Part shown: positions 1 through 8,664 of the stretch, one piece after another | How positions within the stretch are numbered: position 1 is the first letter of the stretch | How the letters are laid out: every line of letters starts with the position of its first letter | DNA from: an uncultured Lachnospiraceae bacterium | GTDB taxonomy: Bacteria; Bacillota; Clostridia; Lachnospirales; Lachnospiraceae | Length of the DNA stretch: 64,000 nucleotides | Assembly: GCA_910578175.1 (NCBI GenBank) | Contig: CAJTPF010000017.1 | Coordinates: 1-64,000 of the forward strand | Direction: 5' to 3' | Position numbers and translations under genes: made by a program | Notes under the pieces: generated by a model | Database searches by the model: none | What the model saw: the letters and a program-made list of their open reading frames with translations, nothing else | Told to the model about the DNA's origin: nothing

Positions 1-40
1 GAGAAAAGAGGCTCTCCCCTGTCTGGAAGGAGGCTATAAG

Positions 41-667
41 ATGAATAACAGGACGATGATAAAACTATCCGCATCCGAGGACTGCATTACTCTGCGGACA
101 TTCTCTAAAGATTGCCACTCTCCCCAGGGCTTTGTCCTTACGGAGAAGGAACTGCTGGAACTGGAAGAAAAAAGATATATGACGGTATCCGATATCCGCT
201 CCTTTGCAAAAGTGTCATTACGGAAGTCTTTCGAGCAGGCGGAGATTCTGGAAATAGAATTTACCTGGCTCAGTGACGCAGGGGGAGGGAAGGTGTCCGG
301 CAGGACGGAAACGGTCCGGCTTTCCTATAAGAAATTTAAAAGTTCCATAAAGCAGAGCCGGGAGGACAGTATGCAGATAAAGATGCTGTCCTTAGAGGAA
401 AGCGGCAGGCCAAAGATTGAGTTCCAGAGCAGGAGAAATCTGAAAGCAGTGGCAGAGACGAAGGCATTGCGGAAAAAACTGGGGAAGTTCATGGCAGACC
501 ATTTCCTGAGATGGAAAGGCAGCAGGCAGATCACGGTGTATGATGATTTTGAACCGTACAGCTTTTTCTTCCGGGAACAGACGCCCTATGGGGCCGGCAT
601 ATGCGGGGGAGTCATCCTCCACGGCCGGGAGAATCTGGAAAAGGCGTACTATGGGATACATACCTGA
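41..667 (+). CDS. Hypothetical protein of a conjugative-element-like module
   Basis: A 208-residue protein with no domain I recognise. An ideal Shine-Dalgarno (AAGGAGG) lies just upstream of the ATG. It is soluble and mixed in charge, with no signal peptide or membrane segment. It is followed by a good terminator and then by a ParM-like actin ATPase fragment. That pairing is typical of integrative conjugative elements in Clostridia, so I infer it belongs to such an element whose remainder lies left of the window. No function can be given. Confidence 0.7.
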   Translation: MNNRTMIKLSASEDCITLRTFSKDCHSPQGFVLTEKELLELEEKRYMTVSDIRSFAKVSLRKSFEQAEILEIEFTWLSDAGGGKVSGRTETVRLSYKKFKSSIKQSREDSMQIKMLSLEESGRPKIEFQSRRNLKAVAETKALRKKLGKFMADHFLRWKGSRQITVYDDFEPYSFFFREQTPYGAGICGGVILHGRENLEKAYYGIHT

Positions 668-695
668 CCGGAGAGGGCAGGACAAGTTATGGTGT

Positions 696-740
696 AAAAA
701 ACAGGACACGGCAGTCAATATGCTGCTGGTCCTGTTTTTT
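696..740 (+). terminator. Rho-independent terminator after the first gene
   Basis: AAAAAACAGGAC pairs with GTCCTGTTTTTT across a 21-nt loop that can itself pair (GCAG/CTGC). A long T tract follows. It separates the unknown gene from the ParM-kinase chimera. Confidence 0.8.
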
Positions 741-813
741 TATTTTTTTGTTGAAAAAAGACGTATTCAATGCGTAAAGAATAAGTATAAAGGAAAAAAG
801 GAGATGAAAAACT

Positions 814-2571
814 ATGTTAATTGCAATCGACCACGGGAACAAACAGATGAAGACGATCCACAGCAGGCCCTTTGTGTCCGGGCTGGTGGAGAGCATTGCC
901 AGGCCGTTCGGCAGCGACATCCTGGAATACCAGGGAAAGTTTTATACGCTGTCAAACCAGAGGATTCCTTATAAAAGAGATAAGACGGAGGATGACCGCT
1001 TTTTCATCCTTACCCTGTTCGGGATCGCAGAAGAACTCCATTTAAAGGAAAGGTATGGGGAAGAGGTGGTGCATGTCTCTCTTGCAGTGGGGCTTCCGCC
1101 AGCACATTATGGGGCGCAGAACCAGTCCTTTATACGGTATTTTTCCAATAGGGGCATTGTAAACTTCCAGTACCGCGACAACCCGTACACCATCTATATT
1201 GAGGATGTGCGCTGCTATCCACAGGCTTTTGCGGCGGCAGTGACCATGATGGACAGGCTGTTAAGCCAGTGTAATATCATTCGGAATCATCTGATCAGCC
1301 AGAATTATCTGGATACCGGGAAATCAGAGTCTATCGATGCGGAACTGGCCCAGTTATCTTCCATGTATGACGGCAGGGTATTGATCATTAATGATAATTT
1401 TACCATCATAAAAGATACATATGTCATGGATGAAGGGAAAACAAGCATATCCGGAAATGTGATCCGGTGTTACCGCGGGGAAAACATTTCCTATTACAGT
1501 TCAAAAGACCATTATATTGAGATTGGTTTATCACTGACAAATGAAAATAAACATGTTATAGGTGTATTACTGGTAACCTTTTCTACTCTGGATGTGGAAG
1601 AGAATATGGATAAGATTGAAAGCAGAATGCTGGTGGCGGAATCAGTGATTGCAGTTATAGAGTTTATGATCTCCTTTTTTCTGGCCAGAGAACTGGTAAA
1701 ACCCTTTGATACCATTGAAGCCTCCATTGACAAGATTTCCAACGGATATTTTGATGAAAAATTATCACTGGACGGATATAAGGAGACGGAAGAGATTGCG
1801 GATGCGTTTAATACCATGCTGCTGAAGATGAAACAACTGGATGAATCCCGGCAGGAATTTGTATCCAATGTATCCCATGAATTAAAAACGCCGATCACCT
1901 CTATTAAGGTACTGGCCGATTCCCTGTTGGTACAGGAGGAAGTTTCCAACGAAATATACCGGGAGTTCTTTCGGGATATTGTAACTGAATTGGACAGGGA
2001 AAATGCCATTATCACGGACTTACTGACCATGGTACGTCTGGATAAAAAGAATACCACGCTGAATTTTGTACCGATCAATATCAATGAACTGGTGGAAGTG
2101 ATATTGAAGCGTTTAAGGCCCATTGCCGCAAAGCGCAATATTGAAATGGTACTGGAAAGTTTCCGTCCCATCATAGCAGATGTGGATGAGGTTAAAATTA
2201 CCAGCGCCATCTCAAATCTTGTGGAAAATGCCATTAAATACAATGTGATAGACGGATGGGTAAGGATCACCCTGAATGCGGATTACCGGTATTTCTATTT
2301 AAAAGTGGCGGATTCCGGAATCGGTATACCGGAGGAATCCCAGGAACTGGTATTTGAGCGGTTTTACCGGGTGGATAAGACAAGGGCAAGGGAGACCGGA
2401 GGAACCGGACTGGGACTTGCGATCACCAAAAATATCATTTTACTGCATGAAGGCGCTATCAAAGTATACAGCAAAGAGGGAGAAGGAACGACTTTTACAG
2501 TGAGAATTCCGTTGAATCATATTACGGACAGCAGGGAACAGGTGCAGACGATCATGATGGACAACGCATAG
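814..2571 (+). CDS. Chimeric ORF: ParM-like N-terminus fused to a histidine kinase
   Basis: Residues 1 to about 152 match the start of ParM/StbA plasmid-segregation ATPases (MLIAIDHGNKQMKT...). They stop before the second half of the actin fold. From about residue 153 the protein is an extracellular-sensor histidine kinase: sensor region, membrane helix at about 272-290, HAMP, H-box with His355 (VSHELKTP), N-box Asn472 and G1-box DSGIGIP at 500-506. The kinase lacks its start and first membrane helix. Ribosome binding (AAGGAG) is that of the ParM part. The kinase is followed by a GerMN lipoprotein gene, comEC and holA, its usual clostridial neighbours, so the kinase is native and the ParM part is foreign. 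It is either a recombination product or an assembly join. The kinase is unlikely to sense normally. Confidence 0.85.
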   Translation: MLIAIDHGNKQMKTIHSRPFVSGLVESIARPFGSDILEYQGKFYTLSNQRIPYKRDKTEDDRFFILTLFGIAEELHLKERYGEEVVHVSLAVGLPPAHYGAQNQSFIRYFSNRGIVNFQYRDNPYTIYIEDVRCYPQAFAAAVTMMDRLLSQCNIIRNHLISQNYLDTGKSESIDAELAQLSSMYDGRVLIINDNFTIIKDTYVMDEGKTSISGNVIRCYRGENISYYSSKDHYIEIGLSLTNENKHVIGVLLVTFSTLDVEENMDKIESRMLVAESVIAVIEFMISFFLARELVKPFDTIEASIDKISNGYFDEKLSLDGYKETEEIADAFNTMLLKMKQLDESRQEFVSNVSHELKTPITSIKVLADSLLVQEEVSNEIYREFFRDIVTELDRENAIITDLLTMVRLDKKNTTLNFVPININELVEVILKRLRPIAAKRNIEMVLESFRPIIADVDEVKITSAISNLVENAIKYNVIDGWVRITLNADYRYFYLKVADSGIGIPEESQELVFERFYRVDKTRARETGGTGLGLAITKNIILLHEGAIKVYSKEGEGTTFTVRIPLNHITDSREQVQTIMMDNA

Positions 2572-2593
2572 TGAAACGAAATGGAGTTTTGAG

Positions 2594-3529
2594 ATGATTT
2601 ATAGAAAAAAAAGCAGAAGCCATATGGCGGTTATTATTTTTCTGATTCTTACAGCATTGCTCCTGGGTGCATGCGGGGAAGAGCATTCGGAGGGAGCATA
2701 CGGGGACATTCATTTATATTTTGTGGACAGCAATCAGACAAAACTGGTCACCATGACATACGGATTAAAAAGCGGGACTGTTTCCGGTCAGGTAGAAGAA
2801 GTGCTGGAACAGATGAATAAAAAATCCAAGAAAATAAATTATCTGCCGGCCATTCCGGATCAGGTCCATGTGCTGAGTACCAGCGTTACGGATAAGATTT
2901 TATATGTGGACTTTGATGCCGGTTATCTTCAGATGAAGGTTGTGGAGGAATTATTGTGCCGTTCGGCAATCGTGTTGACCATGTCACAGTTGAACGAGAT
3001 CGATTATGTGATTTTTACGATCAATCAGCAGCCGTTGGCCGATGCTTCCGGGAATCCCAGAGGCAGTATGAAAGCTTCGGATTTTGTAGGCGAGTCCGGT
3101 TCCAGCATTAATGCCTATCAGGAGAAAAAGGCAGTGTTATATTATGCCAATGAATCCGGAGACAGATTGGTGGCGGAAGAGTACAGCGGTCTCTATGCAC
3201 AGAATACGCCGGTTGAAAAATTTATCATTGATCGTCTGATGAAGAGTCCTTCCGGCCATTCTTTAAAAAGTCCCCTTCCGTCGGATTTAAAGCTGATCAG
3301 TGTAACTACAAAAGACGGTATCTGTTATGTGAATTTTGACAGTACATTTCTGGAGGAAACTCTAGGGGTGACGCCGGAAGTACAATTGTACTCCGTTGTA
3401 AATTCGCTGGTGGAACTGCCGTATGTAAATAAGGTTCAGATCAGCATTAACGGGGAAACCGACCGGAAATTCAGGGATTACGTTTCCCTTCGGGATGCCT
3501 TTAACCGGAATCTGGATCTCATAGAATAA
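2594..3529 (+). CDS. GerMN-domain lipoprotein
   Basis: A 311-residue protein with a lipoprotein signal peptide; the lipobox LLGAC puts the modified Cys near residue 27. Two GerMN-type repeats follow (about residues 40-150 and 180-305), with the repeated core ILYVDFDAGYL / ICYVNFDSTFL. GerMN domains occur in the germination/sporulation protein GerM and in lipoproteins coupled to two-component kinases. The gene starts 22 bp after the kinase stop and is probably co-transcribed, so an envelope accessory role to that kinase is inferred. The exact function is unknown. Confidence 0.85.
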   Translation: MIYRKKSRSHMAVIIFLILTALLLGACGEEHSEGAYGDIHLYFVDSNQTKLVTMTYGLKSGTVSGQVEEVLEQMNKKSKKINYLPAIPDQVHVLSTSVTDKILYVDFDAGYLQMKVVEELLCRSAIVLTMSQLNEIDYVIFTINQQPLADASGNPRGSMKASDFVGESGSSINAYQEKKAVLYYANESGDRLVAEEYSGLYAQNTPVEKFIIDRLMKSPSGHSLKSPLPSDLKLISVTTKDGICYVNFDSTFLEETLGVTPEVQLYSVVNSLVELPYVNKVQISINGETDRKFRDYVSLRDAFNRNLDLIE

Positions 3530-3543
3530 CAGGAGGGATATGT

Positions 3544-6003
3544 ATAAAACGACCGCTTTTCGTGATTGCAGCGGCCTTGATACTTGGAGAATATATATAT
3601 AAAATTTTGGGGAGTTCTATTGGGAGGTTTTTAGTTTTTACGGCCGTTCTTTCCGGAACGGCTGTTTTTTTAAATATTTTTGTCAGGTTCATTTTAAAAA
3701 AACAAAATGGAACCGGGAATGGAAAAAGGAAAATCCTGTTTAAAGGAACGGGAATGATTCTGGTCATAGCGATTTCCGTGGGAGTGGGAGCCGGGCTTTA
3801 TGACGGGGCAGCAGGACAGACAGAGAAAATCAGGCAATTCTGCAGAGACGGCAGCAGTTATGATATCTATGGACGTATAAAAGAAATAGGGGAAAGAAAA
3901 GAAAACGGAGCAATATATGTATTGCTGGAGCATGTCAGAATAGGGGATGCCGAAGGTTCCGTGAAAATCGGCGGAACCGTTCAGGTGGTGTTTGAGAAAA
4001 CAACCGTATGGTTAAGACCGGGGCGGGATATCCGGCTGACAGGCACTTTTGCGGAGTTTCGGGAACCAAGGAATGAAGGAAGTTTTGACAGTCAGACTTA
4101 TTATTACAGTATGGGGATTTATGGAAGGTTCTATGCGGAACCGACGGATGTCCAATGGGTGAAAAAAACATACTGCCGGTACCGGAACGGGATAATGTAT
4201 GTCCGAAAGGTTATGCAGAACCGTCTGTATGATATAACAGAGGAAAAATATGCCTCTATATTGGCCGGAATCCTGTTGGGCTGCAAATCGGAAATCCATG
4301 GCGATACAAAAGATTTATACCGGATGGCAGGAATTTCCCATTTGCTCAGTATATCCGGGCTGCATATATCCATGCTGGGAATGTGTGTATACCGGATGAT
4401 GAGGAAACGCTTCCGTTTTGCCGTTTCCGGCGGAGCCGCCTCTGTTTTTGTGATTTCATATGGTATGATGACCGGAGGCGGAGTATCGGCGGAACGGGCA
4501 GTGATCATGTTTCTGTCAGGTATTGTGGCGGATATGACCGGCAGAACCTATGATGTGATATCAGCATTATCTCTTGCCGCCATTCTGATCACGGCAGACA
4601 TACCCATGGCACCGGAGTCGGCTGCCATGCAATTGTCTTTCGGAGCAGTCTTTGGAATTGTGCTGGCAGGCAGAACGGTATCCGCATTTTTAAATATAAA
4701 ATCCAAAATGGTACGGACGGTCATGGTCAGTGAGTGTATCAATCTGATTACAAGACCGGTAATAGCCGTTAATTTTTATCAGACAGCTCTTTATTCCACC
4801 ATGATAAATCTTGCTGTGCTTCCGGTGTTCGGAATTGTACTGTGTGGCGGTTTTATCAGTCTGCTTTTCGGATTTTTATGTGAGGAAATTTCCCGTTTTA
4901 TGGTAATGATGCCGGTGGGGATTCTGAAACTGTATGAAATTTTATGCAGGACATATGAAATGGTACCGGGGGCTGTCCGGATCACTGGAAAACCTCCGGT
5001 TCCGGTACTTTTTCTTTATTATGGAATTATGGCTCTGACCGCAGGTTTCCTTTGGATGACGGTACAAAAGCGAAGCCGCGGACCGGATGGGACCGGCTGC
5101 GAAACTGACTGTGAGGAGTTCTGGTATATCCGTCTGGTCAGAAAAATCGTGATACTAATTGTTTTTGTTTTGCTGAATGTGCTTGTCTTATACGGACGAT
5201 CCGGTGAAAACTGTATAAAAATGCTGGATGTAGGGCAGGGCGACAGTATTTATATCGGGACGGAACAGGGGACTAGTCTTCTGGTCGATGCAGGGAGCAG
5301 TAGTCTTACTAAAGTTGCGGAATATGAAATCCTGCCGTTTTTAAAAGCAAACGGAGTAAAAAGACTGTCATATCTGATGGTGACACATACCGATCAGGAT
5401 CACATCAGCGGAATGATTCCTCTTTTAGCAGAGGAATACGGAAACAGGCCTTATGTAAAATGTCTGATCCTGCCGGATATTCGGGAAGAACTTCGGGATG
5501 AGTCTTATCACCGGCTGGAAGAAGCGGCTTTGGAGCATGGGATTCCGGTATTATATCTGTCGGCCGGCATGGAGATTAGCGGAAGCAATCTTCAAATCTC
5601 CTGTATTTATCCTTCCAAAGAAATTGCATTTCGGGATAAGAACGAATTATCACTGAATTGCTTTGTGTCCGTTAACGGAGTTACCGCCATGTTTACCGGA
5701 GATTTGGAAGAACAGGGAGAAAATTTTCTGATCCGTTCCGGCAGGCTTAAAATATGCCATGTCTTAAAAGTGGCCCATCATGGTTCCAACAGTTCTACCG
5801 GACAGGAATATCTGCGCCTGATACAGCCGGAAACGGCTCTGATTTCCTGTTCTAAGCAGAACCGGTACGGACATCCGGGAACGGAGACTTTGAAACGGCT
5901 GGAGGCTGCGGGCAGTCAGGTACACATAACCGGAAATTCCGGACAGATTACCCTTCGCATAGGCAAAAAGGGAAGATATACGGTTGAAAGATTCAGGGAT
6001 TAA
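3544..6003 (+). CDS. comEC: ComEC/Rec2 DNA-uptake channel protein
   Basis: Polytopic membrane protein of about 819 residues with the full ComEC layout: N-terminal DUF4131 segment, central Competence membrane domain (LSISGLHISMLG), and a C-terminal metallo-beta-lactamase-like domain (DVGQGDS at about 562, HTDQDH at about 615, later AHHGSNSS). It moves single-stranded DNA across the membrane during transformation. The start is odd. The ideal AGGAGGG at 3531-3537 lies 6 nt before an ATA codon at 3544 that would give the typical beginning (M)KRPLFVIAAAL. The first canonical start is GTG at 3562, 24 nt from the ribosome binding site. ATG at 3540 is in another frame. I chose the ATA position by family resemblance; the product itself is certain. 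Confidence 0.9.
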   Translation: MKRPLFVIAAALILGEYIYKILGSSIGRFLVFTAVLSGTAVFLNIFVRFILKKQNGTGNGKRKILFKGTGMILVIAISVGVGAGLYDGAAGQTEKIRQFCRDGSSYDIYGRIKEIGERKENGAIYVLLEHVRIGDAEGSVKIGGTVQVVFEKTTVWLRPGRDIRLTGTFAEFREPRNEGSFDSQTYYYSMGIYGRFYAEPTDVQWVKKTYCRYRNGIMYVRKVMQNRLYDITEEKYASILAGILLGCKSEIHGDTKDLYRMAGISHLLSISGLHISMLGMCVYRMMRKRFRFAVSGGAASVFVISYGMMTGGGVSAERAVIMFLSGIVADMTGRTYDVISALSLAAILITADIPMAPESAAMQLSFGAVFGIVLAGRTVSAFLNIKSKMVRTVMVSECINLITRPVIAVNFYQTALYSTMINLAVLPVFGIVLCGGFISLLFGFLCEEISRFMVMMPVGILKLYEILCRTYEMVPGAVRITGKPPVPVLFLYYGIMALTAGFLWMTVQKRSRGPDGTGCETDCEEFWYIRLVRKIVILIVFVLLNVLVLYGRSGENCIKMLDVGQGDSIYIGTEQGTSLLVDAGSSSLTKVAEYEILPFLKANGVKRLSYLMVTHTDQDHISGMIPLLAEEYGNRPYVKCLILPDIREELRDESYHRLEEAALEHGIPVLYLSAGMEISGSNLQISCIYPSKEIAFRDKNELSLNCFVSVNGVTAMFTGDLEEQGENFLIRSGRLKICHVLKVAHHGSNSSTGQEYLRLIQPETALISCSKQNRYGHPGTETLKRLEAAGSQVHITGNSGQITLRIGKKGRYTVERFRD

Positions 6004-6045
6004 GGATATAATAATCTGCAGAGAATGATCACGGATGGTAGATAA

Positions 6046-7047
6046 ATGAAGAATATAAAAAAGGATTTGGAGCAGAAAGATATAAAAAGAGCATATCTGA
6101 TTTTTGGAGAAGAACGTTTTCTGGTACGAAGCGCTAAAAATATGTTACTCCGTGGACTGGTAACCCAGGGGGATACCATGAATTTTACCGGATATTCCGG
6201 CAGGGAGTGCAATGCATCCAAGATCATTGATCTGGCGGAAACACTACCCTTTTTTGCGGATTACCGGGTAATTCTGATTGAGGACAGCGGGTGGTTTAAG
6301 ACGGCTGCTGAGGAAATGGCGGAGTATGTCAGACAGATCCCGGAGTCTGCCTGTATCATTTTTATAGAAACCGAAGTGGATAAACGGAATAAATTATATA
6401 AACAGGTAAAGGCTAACGGCTATATCTGTGAATGTAAACGGGCATCCGGCAGGGAGCTTGCCCAGTGGGCTGCACGGTATCTTGCAAGGGCCGGAAAAAA
6501 GATTACCGAAAATGATATGAAATATCTGTTAGAGAAGCTGGGAGATGATATGGATAATATCTCCGGTGAACTGGAAAAACTGATCGCGTATACCTATGGG
6601 CGGGAAGTGGTGGAACGGTGTGATATTGATGCCGTCTGCGTCAGTGAGATCACGGGAAAAATTTTTGAGATGGTGGATGCCATCGGAGGAAGGAAACAGC
6701 AGAAGGCATTGGAACTGTATTATGATCTGATCGCTTCCAGGGAAGCGCCGATGAAGATTCTGTTTATGCTGGCCAGGCAGTTTAATATCATGCTTCAGAT
6801 CAAGGAAATGAGCGAATATCATATTCCGGCTTCAGAAATGGCGGCAAAGCTTGGAATGCAGAATTTTATTGTGAATAAGACGGTATCCCAGTGCCGGAAT
6901 TTTAAATATAAGACGATCCGAAGCGCATTAAAATATTGTATTCGTATGGAAGAAGCGGTGAAACAGGGAAATATGAGTGATAAAATGGCAGTGGAACTGA
7001 TCATCATCCGATACAGCCGGGCAGAAGGACAGCAGGAACCGAAGTAA
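6046..7047 (+). CDS. holA: DNA polymerase III delta subunit
   Basis: A 333-residue clamp-loader subunit that opens the beta sliding clamp. The N-terminus (KRAYLIFGEERFLVRSAKNML) and the C-terminal helical collar are typical of bacterial HolA, and the length is normal. It follows comEC by about 40 bp, the usual Firmicute order, and is closed by a terminator shared with the convergent rpsT. The ribosome binding site is weak (GGATGG), suggesting coupling to comEC transcription. Confidence 0.93.
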   Translation: MKNIKKDLEQKDIKRAYLIFGEERFLVRSAKNMLLRGLVTQGDTMNFTGYSGRECNASKIIDLAETLPFFADYRVILIEDSGWFKTAAEEMAEYVRQIPESACIIFIETEVDKRNKLYKQVKANGYICECKRASGRELAQWAARYLARAGKKITENDMKYLLEKLGDDMDNISGELEKLIAYTYGREVVERCDIDAVCVSEITGKIFEMVDAIGGRKQQKALELYYDLIASREAPMKILFMLARQFNIMLQIKEMSEYHIPASEMAAKLGMQNFIVNKTVSQCRNFKYKTIRSALKYCIRMEEAVKQGNMSDKMAVELIIIRYSRAEGQQEPK

Positions 7048-7070
7048 GGAAAGTTATAAAATAAAAAAAG

Positions 7071-7109
7071 AAACCGGAGCAGGGAATCATCCTCTGAACC
7101 GGTTTTTTT
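7071..7109. terminator. Bidirectional terminator between holA and rpsT
   Basis: AAACCGG pairs with CCGGTTT. A T tract follows on the plus strand, and an A tract precedes it that acts as a T tract on the minus strand. It serves both convergent genes. Confidence 0.85.
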
Positions 7110-7143
7110 GTTATATTTTGTATAGAATCTAAATCAATAGAAA

Positions 7144-7407
7144 TTAAGCAAGTTTGTTAACGGCCTTGCTCAAACGTGAAACTTTTCTTGCGGCATTATT
7201 TTTGTGGTATACACCTTTTGTACATGCCTTGTCGATTTCAACGGTAGCAGCATTCAGTGCTGCAAGAGCGGCTTTCTTGTCGCCGGTTTCAATGGCAGCA
7301 AAAACTTTTTTAACAGCTGTCTTAACCTTAGAGCGGATTGCTTTATTTCTTGCTGTTTTTGTTGCGGTTACTAAAATTCTTTTTTTTGCAGATTTGATGT
7401 TAGCCAA
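7144..7407 (-). CDS. rpsT: 30S ribosomal protein S20
   Basis: An 87-residue basic protein beginning ANIKSAKKRI, the S20 hallmark. It binds 16S rRNA early in 30S assembly. The start is TTG at 7407: GGAGGTGGAC precedes it at 8-nt spacing, and the protein then begins at the conserved MANIK. A longer version from GTG at 7416 would add three residues inside the ribosome binding site. Its position between holA and gpr, in reverse orientation, is normal for this group. Confidence 0.96.
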   Translation of the reverse strand: MANIKSAKKRILVTATKTARNKAIRSKVKTAVKKVFAAIETGDKKAALAALNAATVEIDKACTKGVYHKNNAARKVSRLSKAVNKLA

Positions 7408-7498
7408 TCTGTCCACCTCCGAAATTATTGTTCTGTTTTTTAATGTAAGTATATTTTATTTGTATCAGACTCATTGAGAGAGTTTAGAGCCTGACTAT

Positions 7499-7544
7499 TG
7501 TTTACATTTTAAAAGACGCGGACGTGTCGAATGTAAACATACTA
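7499..7544 (+). promoter_or_regulatory. Inverted repeat and sigma-G-like -10 upstream of gpr
   Basis: TGTTTACATT (7499-7508) and AATGTAAACA (7530-7539) form a perfect 10-bp inverted repeat; the spacer holds a smaller GAC/GTC pairing. Overlapping the right arm, 7538-7544 reads CATACTA, identical to the sigma-G -10 consensus and 113 nt before gpr, a forespore gene in known spore formers. No convincing -35 is seen, so the promoter call is tentative. The repeat itself is certain. Confidence 0.4.
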
Positions 7545-7656
7545 ATGTAGTTTATTCCAAAATCATACGGTTGTCAATACATAATAACAAAAAAAACGGA
7601 AATAATTTAAATATAAGCAGCGTTTTTGAATCTGAGTTTTTGGAAAGGATTGAATC

Positions 7657-8616
7657 ATGCAGGAATTTAAAGTCAGAACGGATTTGGCAGTTGAACTGAA
7701 AGAAGATGTGGCGGCACACAGTTATCCCGAAAACGGCGTCAGCTTTCAGGAAGATTATATATATGACGGAAGAATAAAAGTTACAAAAGTTATCATAGAA
7801 AATTCTGCTGGTGAAGAATTGACCGGAAAACCCGTCGGAAAATATATTACAGTGGAAGCAAAAGAACTGTCCCAGCAGGATACGGATTTTCACAGGGACA
7901 TATCAGAAAAGATTGCGGTATATATCAAGGAACTGCTTCCAAAAAAAAGAAAATGCCGGGTATTGGTGGTAGGACTGGGAAACCGGATGGCAACGCCGGA
8001 TGCATTGGGACCTGCAGTGGTGGATAATCTGTTCATTACAAGAAATATGGACGAGCAGTTTTTATCGGAGGAACTGCTTAAAAAGTGCGGCAAATATGAA
8101 GTAAGCGGCATTGTACCGGGGGTTATGGCCATGACTGGAATGGAATCGGCGGAAATCGTGAAAGGTCTGGTGAAGACCACAAAGCCCCATGTGGTAATTG
8201 CCATTGATTCGCTGGCAGCCAGAAATACGGCAAGATTAAATACTACGATACAGATAGCGGATACCGGGATCAATCCGGGTTCTGGTGTGGGAAATCACCG
8301 TATGGGTCTGACGGAGGAAAGTATCGGAGTTCCGGTGATTGCCATAGGGGTTCCTACCGTGGTAGATGCGGCTACCATAGTAAATGATACGATGGAGAAT
8401 ATTCTGGATATATTTTCTCTCAGCGATAAATTGAAAAGTATGGCCAAGGTATTAAAAGATTTTTCTCCGGCAGAAAAATATGCCCTGATCCGGGAAGTTA
8501 TTGAGCCGGAAATCGGAAATATGTATGTCACGCCCAAAGACATTGATGAAAATATCAAGAGTTTAAGTTTTACAATATCGGAAGCATTGAATATTATATG
8601 GTCCGGCGGCATATAA
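7657..8616 (+). CDS. gpr: GPR endopeptidase, spore germination protease
   Basis: A 319-residue protein starting FKVRTDLAVE, with the GPR signatures GLGNRMATPDALGP and DSLAARNTARLNTTIQIADTG. GPR is made as a zymogen in the forespore and degrades small acid-soluble spore proteins at germination to release amino acids. AAAGGA lies upstream of the ATG. Its presence shows a spore-forming ancestry. spoIIP follows after a short gap, the normal arrangement. Confidence 0.96.
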   Translation: MQEFKVRTDLAVELKEDVAAHSYPENGVSFQEDYIYDGRIKVTKVIIENSAGEELTGKPVGKYITVEAKELSQQDTDFHRDISEKIAVYIKELLPKKRKCRVLVVGLGNRMATPDALGPAVVDNLFITRNMDEQFLSEELLKKCGKYEVSGIVPGVMAMTGMESAEIVKGLVKTTKPHVVIAIDSLAARNTARLNTTIQIADTGINPGSGVGNHRMGLTEESIGVPVIAIGVPTVVDAATIVNDTMENILDIFSLSDKLKSMAKVLKDFSPAEKYALIREVIEPEIGNMYVTPKDIDENIKSLSFTISEALNIIWSGGI

Positions 8617-8664
8617 TGATATTGGACAAAATCTTAGTTGATCGTACGAAAAGGGGCAGTCGTT

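Noticed and set aside
3540..3605. Small ORF starting at ATG 3540
   Set aside because: It runs only a few codons out of frame with comEC, and its ATG is 2 nt from the Shine-Dalgarno.
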